Part shown: in pieces, positions 57,383 to 64,000 of the stretch
Numbering within the stretch: position 1 is the stretch's first letter
How the letters are laid out: every line of letters begins with the position of its first letter
DNA from: Maribacter dokdonensis DSW-8
GTDB lineage: Bacteria; Bacteroidota; Bacteroidia; Flavobacteriales; Flavobacteriaceae
Length of the DNA: 64,000 nt
Assembly (NCBI RefSeq): GCF_001447995.1
Contig: NZ_LDPE01000001.1
Location: 992,001 to 1,056,000 of the forward strand
Direction: 5' to 3'
Notes under the pieces: model-generated
What the model saw: only the letters and a program-made list of their open reading frames with translations
The model's database searches: none
What the model was told of the DNA's origin: nothing
Position numbers and translations under genes: made by a program

Positions 57383-58459
57383 ATGAAAACATATAAAATT
57401 ATCGGTCTCATGTCGGGCACATCATTAGATGGCCTTGATTTAGCCTACTGTCACATTTGGGAGAAAAAAGGAACTTGGCAATTTGAAATCAAAGAAACCA
57501 AGAGCATTAAGTATTCAACTGAAATGTTGAACACCTTAAAAAATGCCATTGATTTATCTGCAGAAAAACTTATAGAATTGCATAACACCTATGGTACTTG
57601 GCTAGGAGAACAGGTTTTGACCTTTGTTAACGACTATTCGTTGACAGTAGATTATATTGCCAGTCATGGCCATACCACTCACCATAGACCAGAGATGGGG
57701 CTTACATTTCAAGTTGGCTCAGGACAGCATCTGGCAAATGCTTGCGGTATAAAAGTCATCTGTGATTTTAGAACAAATGATTTGGCATTGGGTGGTCAAG
57801 GAGCTCCTTTAGTACCTATTGGAGATAGTATTTTCTTTAACCAATATGATTTCTGTTTAAATTTAGGTGGCATCAGTAATATATCTTTTGATGTAAAAGG
57901 AAAGCGAATAGCTTATGATATTGGTTTAGCAAATATGATTCTCAACTATATTACCAGAAAGGTAAATCTAGAATACGACGAGGACGGTAGACTAGCCCGC
58001 AAGGGTAAAATAAACAAAACCATGTTAGAAAGGTTAAATGGTCTAGAGTACTATTTATTACCACACCCAAAATCTATTGGGTATGAGTGGTTTTTAGCCG
58101 AGGTAGTGCCCATTGTAGAAGATACCAAAGATACCTTAGAGAACTTGTTACACACCAGTGTTCATCATATCTGCGATAAAGTGGCACAACAGATTCAATT
58201 GAATTTTAAACACAACAACCAAGAATTATTGGTAACCGGTGGCGGAGCTTTAAATTCCTTTCTAACCGAAACATTACAAGCTAAATTGGGCGAAGCCACA
58301 AATGTAGTGGTGCCCGAAAAAATAATTATAGAGTTTAAAGAAGCTTTGGTATTTGCTTTAATGGGCGTTTTAAGAGTTGAGCAACTTACAAATGTACTTT
58401 CATCTGTAACTGGAGCGAAAAAAGATTCATCAAGTGGAGTATTGTTCATACCTAATTAA
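57383..58459 (+). CDS. anmK: Anhydro-N-acetylmuramic acid kinase
   Basis: The 358-residue protein has the AnmK fold: IGLMSGTSLDGLDLAYCHIW at 7-26 (phosphate and catalytic Asp), ASHGHTTHHRPEMGLTFQVG, CDFRTNDLALGGQGAPLVPIG, NLGGISNISF and the adenosine loop VTGGGALNSFL. It opens the 1,6-anhydro ring and phosphorylates to give MurNAc-6-phosphate, the MurQ substrate. It is the last gene of the YddW-AmpG-NagZ-AnmK operon. No clear T-run terminator follows; instead a bulged hairpin lies at 58538-58569 before the DUF4212 gene, so read-through into the acetate module is possible. Confidence 0.96.
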   Translation: MKTYKIIGLMSGTSLDGLDLAYCHIWEKKGTWQFEIKETKSIKYSTEMLNTLKNAIDLSAEKLIELHNTYGTWLGEQVLTFVNDYSLTVDYIASHGHTTHHRPEMGLTFQVGSGQHLANACGIKVICDFRTNDLALGGQGAPLVPIGDSIFFNQYDFCLNLGGISNISFDVKGKRIAYDIGLANMILNYITRKVNLEYDEDGRLARKGKINKTMLERLNGLEYYLLPHPKSIGYEWFLAEVVPIVEDTKDTLENLLHTSVHHICDKVAQQIQLNFKHNNQELLVTGGGALNSFLTETLQAKLGEATNVVVPEKIIIEFKEALVFALMGVLRVEQLTNVLSSVTGAKKDSSSGVLFIPN

Positions 58460-58537
58460 ACTTTTATGCCTAATTTACTTGATAATCGTGATTTAAAATA
58501 ATAGAGCCTTTGCCCTGTCATGGTACAAGTTTTAAAC

Positions 58538-58569
58538 GAATACGGCTTTAGTACACTCTAAGCGTATTC
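58538..58569. repeat. Imperfect inverted repeat between anmK and the DUF4212 gene
   Basis: GAATACG (58538-58544) is inverted as CGTATTC (58563-58569), with an inner CTT/AAG pairing and two single-base bulges. No T run follows, so it is more likely an operator or mRNA hairpin than a terminator. Confidence 0.45.
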
Positions 58570-58591
58570 ACTCATTAAAATAGCATATAAA

Positions 58592-58852
58592 ATGTCTGAA
58601 AAACAAAAGAAAGCTACCGCTTATTGGAAAGAAAATGTACGTTATTTATTCATCTTGCTGGTCATTTGGTTTGCTGTATCATTTGGAGCTGGCATTTTAT
58701 TTAAGGAAGCATTGGACACTATTAAGATCGGCGGATTCAAATTAGGTTTCTGGTTTGCGCAACAAGGGTCTATTTACATCTTTGTCATCCTAATTTTTGT
58801 TTATGTAAGACTCATGAACAAATTGGATAAAAAATACGGATACAACGATTAA
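58592..58852 (+). CDS. DUF4212 small symporter subunit
   Basis: The 86-residue membrane protein has two transmembrane helices (about 15-37 and 50-72), starting MSEKQKKATAYWKENVRYLF. The DUF4212 family is nearly always encoded just upstream of a solute:sodium symporter of the VC_2705 type and is taken to be its small subunit. That gene follows here after 23 bp. Key features are YWKENVRY, FGAGILFKEALD and the C-terminal RLMNKLDKKYGYND. It probably stabilises the symporter or supports its transport in the inner membrane. No promoter box is evident in the 132-bp gap before it. Confidence 0.92.
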   Translation: MSEKQKKATAYWKENVRYLFILLVIWFAVSFGAGILFKEALDTIKIGGFKLGFWFAQQGSIYIFVILIFVYVRLMNKLDKKYGYND

Positions 58853-58875
58853 TCATACCAACTAAAACTAACAAA

Positions 58876-60570
58876 ATGAGTGTACAGACCTGGACATATA
58901 TTTTAGTAGGACTCACCTTTGCACTATACATAGGTATAGCTATATGGTCTCGCGCAGGTTCTACAAAAGATTTTTATGTTGCGGGTGGCGGTGTTTCTCC
59001 ATTAGCCAATGGTATGGCCACCGCAGCAGATTGGATGTCGGCAGCTTCATTTATCTCTATGGCAGGCATCATCTCTTTTGCTGGCTATGATGGTTCTGTA
59101 TATTTAATGGGATGGACAGGCGGATATGTGCTTTTGGCCCTATTACTTGCTCCCTATCTTAGAAAGTTCGGGAAATTCACCGTTCCGGATTTTATTGGTG
59201 ACCGCTACTACTCAAAAACGGCTAGAATTGTAGCTGTAATCTGTGCACTGATCGTATCGTTTACTTATGTGGCAGGACAAATGCGCGGTGTAGGTGTAGT
59301 ATTCTCAAGATTTCTTCAAGTAGATATCAATACGGGGGTGATTATAGGAATGATCATCGTATTATTCTATGCCGTGTTAGGTGGAATGAAAGGCATTACC
59401 TATACCCAAGTAGCACAATACTGTGTGCTGATTTTCGCCTTTATGGTTCCTGCAATTTTCATATCCATACAAATGACAGGAAATCCTATACCTCAATTAG
59501 GAATGGGCTCCACCTTAAATGATGGGTCTGGAACTTTTTTATTGGATAAACTAGACGGATTATCTACAGAACTAGGTTTCAACGAATATACCGATGGATC
59601 TAAATCTGTCACCGATATTTTTGCCATAACCTTGGCTCTAATGGTAGGCACAGCAGGCTTACCCCATGTCATTGTTCGCTTCTTTACGGTGAAAAAAGTA
59701 AAAGATGCTCGTAAATCTGCTGGACTCGCCTTATTACTAATCGCTATTTTATACACCACGGCCCCAGCTGTTTCCGTATTTGCAAAAACCAATCTCATCA
59801 ACACGGTCAGTAATGAAGAATATTCAAACATGCCTGTTTGGTTTAAAAATTGGGAAGAAACCGGACTATTATCTTTTGATGATAAAAATGAAGATGGCAA
59901 AATTCAATATGTAGCTGATATGTCAAAGAATGAATTGACTATTGACAATGATATTATGGTATTGGCAAACCCCGAAATTGCGGATCTACCGGCTTGGGTA
60001 ATTGCTTTGGTTGCCGCTGGCGGTCTGGCGGCTGCCCTATCAACAGCCGCAGGGCTATTGCTTGTTATATCTGCCTCGGTATCGCATGATTTGGTCAAAA
60101 AAGTCTTTAAACCTAACATCTCGGATGAGGCAGAATTATGGGTCGCAAGGGGATCGGCCACCATTGCCGTAATAATTGCAGGGTACTTTGGTATAAATCC
60201 ACCAGGTTTTGTAGCTGCAGTTGTCGCCCTGGCATTTGGTCTTGCTGCCGCATCTTTTTTTCCGGCAATCGTACTTGGTATATTTTACAAAAAAATGAAT
60301 AAAGAAGGTGCCATTGGCGGTATGGTCGTCGGCATCTTACTTATGCTCTTCTATATGACCAAATTTAAATTCGGTTGGTTTGGGGGCGGAACATCAAACG
60401 ATTGGTGGTTTGGAATTTCACCAGAAGGTTTTGGTAGCATTGCAATGATCGCTAATTTTATAGTAGCCATTATTATACTGCAATTTACTCCTGAACCTCC
60501 AGAAGATGTTCAAGAAATTGTAGAAAATATTAGAATACCCAGTGGTGCAGGTGAAGCTACGGGACATTAA
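58876..60570 (+). CDS. Solute:sodium symporter, VC_2705/ActP-like (acetate or pyruvate type)
   Basis: The 564-residue SSS-family protein has about 13 membrane segments. The Na-site signature GMATAADWMSAASFISMAG lies at about 46-64, and LPHVIVRFFTVKKVKDARKS and LAAALSTAAGLLLVISASVS lie further on. A cytoplasmic or periplasmic loop near residues 330-345 contains DDKNEDGKIQY, which has the spacing of an EF-hand Ca-binding loop. With the DUF4212 subunit upstream and acetyl-CoA synthetase downstream (73-bp gap), transport of acetate or a similar short carboxylate is likely. Relatives are usually labelled cation acetate symporter. The loop is longer than in ActP. Confidence 0.9.
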   Translation: MSVQTWTYILVGLTFALYIGIAIWSRAGSTKDFYVAGGGVSPLANGMATAADWMSAASFISMAGIISFAGYDGSVYLMGWTGGYVLLALLLAPYLRKFGKFTVPDFIGDRYYSKTARIVAVICALIVSFTYVAGQMRGVGVVFSRFLQVDINTGVIIGMIIVLFYAVLGGMKGITYTQVAQYCVLIFAFMVPAIFISIQMTGNPIPQLGMGSTLNDGSGTFLLDKLDGLSTELGFNEYTDGSKSVTDIFAITLALMVGTAGLPHVIVRFFTVKKVKDARKSAGLALLLIAILYTTAPAVSVFAKTNLINTVSNEEYSNMPVWFKNWEETGLLSFDDKNEDGKIQYVADMSKNELTIDNDIMVLANPEIADLPAWVIALVAAGGLAAALSTAAGLLLVISASVSHDLVKKVFKPNISDEAELWVARGSATIAVIIAGYFGINPPGFVAAVVALAFGLAAASFFPAIVLGIFYKKMNKEGAIGGMVVGILLMLFYMTKFKFGWFGGGTSNDWWFGISPEGFGSIAMIANFIVAIIILQFTPEPPEDVQEIVENIRIPSGAGEATGH

Positions 60571-60601
60571 ACAACATAAATCAATTAGAAACAACAACGA
60601 C

Positions 60602-60622
60602 CAAAGGCCTCAACAACCTTTG
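60602..60622. promoter_or_regulatory. Inverted repeat CAAAGG-N9-CCTTTG upstream of acs
   Basis: CAAAGG (60602-60607) and CCTTTG (60617-60622) form an inverted pair 20 bp before the acs start; the right arm overlaps AACCTTTG, one base off a -7 box. It could be a regulator site, or the overlap could be chance. Confidence 0.35.
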
Positions 60623-60642
60623 CATATTAATTAACGCATACC

Positions 60643-62550
60643 ATGAGTAATTACCACATTAAACATCTTGAGGAATACTATCAAGTCTACAGAAAATCGA
60701 TCAGAAATCCCGAAGCATTTTGGGAAGAGATTGCAGAGGAGCATTTTGTCTGGCGCAAGCGCTGGGACAATGTATTGAGCTGGGATTTTAAAAAGCCCGA
60801 AATAAAATGGTTTGAAGGTGCAAAACTCAACATCACTGAAAATTGTTTAGACAGGCATTTACCCACAAGAGGTGACAAAACCGCCATCATATTTGAACCT
60901 AACGATCCTAAAGAAGAAGCTCTTCATATTACCTACAGGCAATTGCACGAGAGAGTTTGCCGAATGGCAAATGTATTATTGGACCATGGCGTAAAAAAAG
61001 GAGATCGTGTCTGTATTTATCTTCCAATGATTCCTGAGCTATCTGTCGCATTATTGGCATGTGCACGTATTGGCGCCATACATTCCGTAGTATTTGCAGG
61101 ATTTTCTTCAAATGCCCTAGCAACACGGATCAATGATTCTGATTGTAAGGTTGTCATAACTGCGGATGGTTCTTTTCGAGGTAGAAAATCTATCGACCTA
61201 AAAGGAATTGTCGACAAAGCATTGGAAGGGTGCCCTGGTGTAGCCAATGTTTTAGTGACCAAACGCACAGGAACCAAAATAGACATGCTAGATGGCAGGG
61301 ACAAATGGTTACAACCCTTATTGGACGAAGCTTATGCAGATTGTGTTGCAGAGATCATGGATGCCGAAGACCCATTATTTATACTATACACCTCTGGATC
61401 AACCGGTACCCCCAAAGGAATGGTACATACCACTGCAGGTTATATGGTATATACCGCCTATACATTTAAAAACGTATTTCAATATAGAGAAAATGATGTC
61501 TACTGGTGTACTGCTGATATAGGCTGGATAACCGGGCACTCGTATATAGTGTACGGTCCACTTGCAAATGGAGCAACCACATTAATGTTTGAGGGAGTTC
61601 CTTCCTACCCAGATTACGGACGTTTTTGGGAGGTTGTAGAAAAACATAAAGTTAATCAGTTTTATACCGCGCCAACGGCCATTAGAGCTTTGGCAAAAGA
61701 AAATTTAGATTTCGTTGAAAAACATGACTTATCTAGCCTTAAAGTGTTAGGCTCAGTAGGTGAACCCATAAATGAGGAAGCATGGCATTGGTACAACAAC
61801 AATGTTGGCAAAAAAAATAGCCCTATAGTGGATACTTGGTGGCAAACGGAGACAGGCGGAATAATGATTACACCAATACCGTACGTAACTCCAACTACGC
61901 CTACATACGCGACTTTACCTTTTATTGGCATTCAACCGGCACTAATGGATGAAAATGGTAAAGAAATAAAAGGCAATCAAGTTGATGGTAGGCTGTGCAT
62001 TAAATTCCCATGGCCGTCTATTGCAAGAACGGTATGGGGCAATCATGACCGTTACAGGGACACCTATTTTTCTGCCTTTGAAAACATGTATTTCACAGGT
62101 GATGGCGCATTGAGAGATGCCGTTGGGTATTACAGAATTACAGGTCGTGTAGATGATGTGATTATTGTTTCTGGACACAATTTGGGTACCGCTCCTATTG
62201 AGGATTCTATTAACGAACATCCTGCTGTTGCGGAATCCGCTATTGTAGGTTTCCCACATGATGTTAAAGGAAATGCACTTTATGGCTATGTTATTCTTAA
62301 GGAAACTGGTGAAAGTAGAGATCGTGAAAATTTAAGAAAAGAGATCAACCAGCAAATTACAGAACATGTAGGTCCTATTGCCAAATTGGATAAAATTCAA
62401 TTTGTATCTGGTCTGCCAAAAACTCGAAGTGGTAAAATTATGCGAAGAATTTTACGCAAAATCGCCAGCAACGACACTAGTAATTTAGGAGATACCAGTA
62501 CACTTTTAAACCCAGAAGTTGTTCAAGAAATTATGGCCAATGCACTATAG
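60643..62550 (+). CDS. acs: Acetyl-CoA synthetase (acetate-CoA ligase, AMP-forming)
   Basis: The 635-residue protein has full family length. The N-terminal domain begins YHIKHLEEYYQVYRKSIRNP. The P-loop YTSGSTGTPKGMVHTTAGY lies at about 248-266, the substrate motif DTWWQTETGGIMITPI at about 397-412, YFTGDGALRD follows, and the C-terminal PKTRSGKIMRRILRKI carries the catalytic Lys that known Acs enzymes have acetylated for control. It makes acetyl-CoA from acetate, CoA and ATP. It lies 73 bp after the symporter gene and ends in a terminator that overlaps the convergent TPR gene. It would reclaim acetate from GlcNAc deacetylation as well as acetate taken up. Confidence 0.97.
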   Translation: MSNYHIKHLEEYYQVYRKSIRNPEAFWEEIAEEHFVWRKRWDNVLSWDFKKPEIKWFEGAKLNITENCLDRHLPTRGDKTAIIFEPNDPKEEALHITYRQLHERVCRMANVLLDHGVKKGDRVCIYLPMIPELSVALLACARIGAIHSVVFAGFSSNALATRINDSDCKVVITADGSFRGRKSIDLKGIVDKALEGCPGVANVLVTKRTGTKIDMLDGRDKWLQPLLDEAYADCVAEIMDAEDPLFILYTSGSTGTPKGMVHTTAGYMVYTAYTFKNVFQYRENDVYWCTADIGWITGHSYIVYGPLANGATTLMFEGVPSYPDYGRFWEVVEKHKVNQFYTAPTAIRALAKENLDFVEKHDLSSLKVLGSVGEPINEEAWHWYNNNVGKKNSPIVDTWWQTETGGIMITPIPYVTPTTPTYATLPFIGIQPALMDENGKEIKGNQVDGRLCIKFPWPSIARTVWGNHDRYRDTYFSAFENMYFTGDGALRDAVGYYRITGRVDDVIIVSGHNLGTAPIEDSINEHPAVAESAIVGFPHDVKGNALYGYVILKETGESRDRENLRKEINQQITEHVGPIAKLDKIQFVSGLPKTRSGKIMRRILRKIASNDTSNLGDTSTLLNPEVVQEIMANAL

Positions 62551-62585
62551 TTTACAATTACAACACATACTTTATTTAAACCAAG

Positions 62586-62630
62586 TTCGTCAAGCTCATT
62601 GAAAAAATGGGTTTGGCGAATTTTATTTTA
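62586..62630 (+). terminator. Intrinsic terminator of acs
   Basis: A 14-bp stem with three wobble pairs (62586-62599 with 62607-62620) has loop TGAAAAA and is followed by TTTTATTTTA. Wobbles would become mismatches on the other strand, so it works rightward. It overlaps the last codons of the TPR gene. Confidence 0.8.
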
Positions 62631-64000
62631 CACGAGAGGCGGTCAAAACAATATCGGCATTTTCCCAACTTTGCTTTCTTAGCAGTTCAACCTCTTTCAC
62701 CTTATCCTGATTGTTTAAGTTTTCGTAAGCCAGTTTTAAACCGTGTAGCGCCCATCCGTTTTTAGGTAGCCTCAGCAAATCTTCTTTGTACGTACTTACT
62801 GCATCATTGTACAACCCAGCTTCTATTTGAATTGCTCCAAGGTGATGTCTTATTGAAAAAAACCAATCTGGCGGTTCATTATAATTTAATCCATCTTCTA
62901 TTTCAATCGCTTCGCGTAACAATAATATACTTTCAGAATATTTAAATTCCTTTGCCAAAATCTCAGCTTTTAAAACATTTCTGGCAATTTGAACCAATAC
63001 CGAAACGGTATTAATATCCCAAATGGTTATTTCTTTTAAACTTTCATCTTTCGCAAAAGTTTCCAAAGAGTATAATTCTTTTTTTGCTTTTTCCATTTCA
63101 CCTAAACTTAAAAAAGCCATACCACGTGCATAATTAAGAATTGCGGCAGGGTATTTTAAAGAAGGTACCTCATTCTCCAATTCCAATATTTCTTCCCATT
63201 TGCCAAACTTTACACTAATATAAAACGGTATCGTGTAAAAATGCTGCAGAGTTCCCCAGCCGGGCTCTTTCATTAAGGTAGTGCTTGAATGTTTTGCTAC
63301 ATTGTACGAAGCATTTAACGCCAAACTACTATTTCCTTCCAACGCAGCGGTAGCAGCCAAAAAATGATAGTTATGGGGAAAATAGGCTATTGGGTATGCA
63401 CCTTGGGCATTGCAAGCAGCCACATAATTGCTATCTACTACTACAGCCCGCAAATTTGCCAAAGTACCTTTATGATAATCACCCGTTCTTATATAAACAT
63501 GAGAAGGCATGTGAATAAGGTGTCCAGCGCCAGGCACCAAACCTTCGTCAAAAATTTTGGCACTTTCCAAGGCTCCATCTGGGTGCAACGATGCTTCAAG
63601 CATATGAATTTTAAAATGATGGGCACCCGGGTGTTTTGGATCTATTTCCAAAGCTTTATTTACAACTTGAACAACTTCATTTGTTCTTTCTCTTGGATTT
63701 CCATTTTCATCCCACAAATCAAAAGGAAACATATCCATGATAGATTCGGCATATAAGGCAGCTACATCTGCATCATATGAATACTTATTATAAACTTCCC
63801 GTAACGCATTTGAATATTCTAGATCAAGTTCACTTCTATCCTCGACCGGGAATTGAACATATCTTTTGGATAAGGCATTAATTAAATCCTTTTCTTTTTG
63901 AGATGCATTCTTACTCGCTAATTCTTTTGCCTTTTGAACAGCATCATACGCTCTTTGGTAATTATCCGGCTCCATGCCCGCATTATAATTTGGACCCAAA
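62623..64000 (-). CDS. Tetratricopeptide-repeat protein (5' end beyond window)
   Basis: The leftward frame is open from the window edge to a stop at 62623, at least 458 residues. The visible part is all helical TPR-like repeats, such as AYDAVQKAKELASKNASQKE, VVNKALEIDPKHPGAHHFKI and LAYENLNNQDKVKEVELL. It contains conserved His residues in HHFKIHMLEAS and HLIHMPSHVYIRTGDY, typical of a Bacteroidota family of large TPR proteins of unknown function. The HMPSH motif could bind a metal. The N-terminus, including any signal peptide, is outside the window, and an internal Met at 63999 should not be taken as the start. Convergent with acs. Confidence 0.8.
   Translation of the reverse strand, partial: LGPNYNAGMEPDNYQRAYDAVQKAKELASKNASQKEKDLINALSKRYVQFPVEDRSELDLEYSNALREVYNKYSYDADVAALYAESIMDMFPFDLWDENGNPRERTNEVVQVVNKALEIDPKHPGAHHFKIHMLEASLHPDGALESAKIFDEGLVPGAGHLIHMPSHVYIRTGDYHKGTLANLRAVVVDSNYVAACNAQGAYPIAYFPHNYHFLAATAALEGNSSLALNASYNVAKHSSTTLMKEPGWGTLQHFYTIPFYISVKFGKWEEILELENEVPSLKYPAAILNYARGMAFLSLGEMEKAKKELYSLETFAKDESLKEITIWDINTVSVLVQIARNVLKAEILAKEFKYSESILLLREAIEIEDGLNYNEPPDWFFSIRHHLGAIQIEAGLYNDAVSTYKEDLLRLPKNGWALHGLKLAYENLNNQDKVKEVELLRKQSWENADIVLTASRVK

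Noticed and set aside
58460..58591. Riboswitch or small RNA between anmK and DUF4212
   Set aside because: Only one bulged hairpin is seen; there is no T run and no known riboswitch core that I can recognise.

Overview
The window is AT-rich chromosomal DNA from a member of the Bacteroidota, most likely a marine Flavobacteriaceae (a Maribacter/Zobellia/Arenibacter-like organism; the genus is a guess). The evidence is two SusC/SusD pairs, a type IX secretion (T9SS) type B C-terminal domain, a fused NagB/PIG-L protein, a DUF4212 plus solute:sodium symporter pair, and the Bacteroidota -7 promoter motif TAnnTTTG in front of several genes. I see no tRNA, rRNA, CRISPR, insertion sequence, integrase or prophage signal. 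All genes look intact except the two cut by the window edges.

Layout. 1-9.2 kb holds envelope and redox genes: a secreted GH3 glycosidase (cut at the left edge), then a leftward run of a small conserved protein, two Fe-S electron-transfer proteins, an MCE/MlaD lipid-transport protein and a zinc N-acetylmuramoyl-L-alanine amidase, with a divergent LptD-like outer-membrane protein. 9.2-22.8 kb is housekeeping: RidA, a BadF/BadG sugar kinase, gapA and pfkA with their own terminator, the 1483-residue TamB, divergent tsaD-rsmE, a DUF1223 protein, and a DUF4159/AI-2E transporter/methyltransferase operon. 22.8-39.2 kb is accessory: SusC-SusD, a lipoprotein with 14 FG-GAP-type Ca-binding loops, a second SusC-SusD, then on the other strand a seven-haem cytochrome c and a lipoprotein esterase. 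39.3-47.9 kb is one giant T9SS surface protein of 2861 residues with about 27 repeats. 48.1-49.2 kb is a PQQ-type sugar dehydrogenase lipoprotein.

49.2-58.5 kb is the most coherent system, a peptidoglycan amino-sugar recycling locus. murQ and a DeoR-family regulator read left. nagB fused to a PIG-L deacetylase domain, a YddW/DigH-like glycosidase lipoprotein, an AmpG-like importer, a cytoplasmic NagZ-like GH3 and anmK read right. The divergent promoters carry identical TATATTTG -7 boxes. No nagA is visible, so the PIG-L domain is a candidate for the missing GlcNAc-6-phosphate deacetylase. MurQ releases D-lactate and the deacetylase would release acetate. Immediately downstream is an acetate-type module: DUF4212 subunit, sodium symporter and acetyl-CoA synthetase. 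The window ends in a TPR protein cut by the right edge.

Several strong intrinsic terminators delimit the transcription units. Functional names rest on family motifs read by eye; no database search was run.
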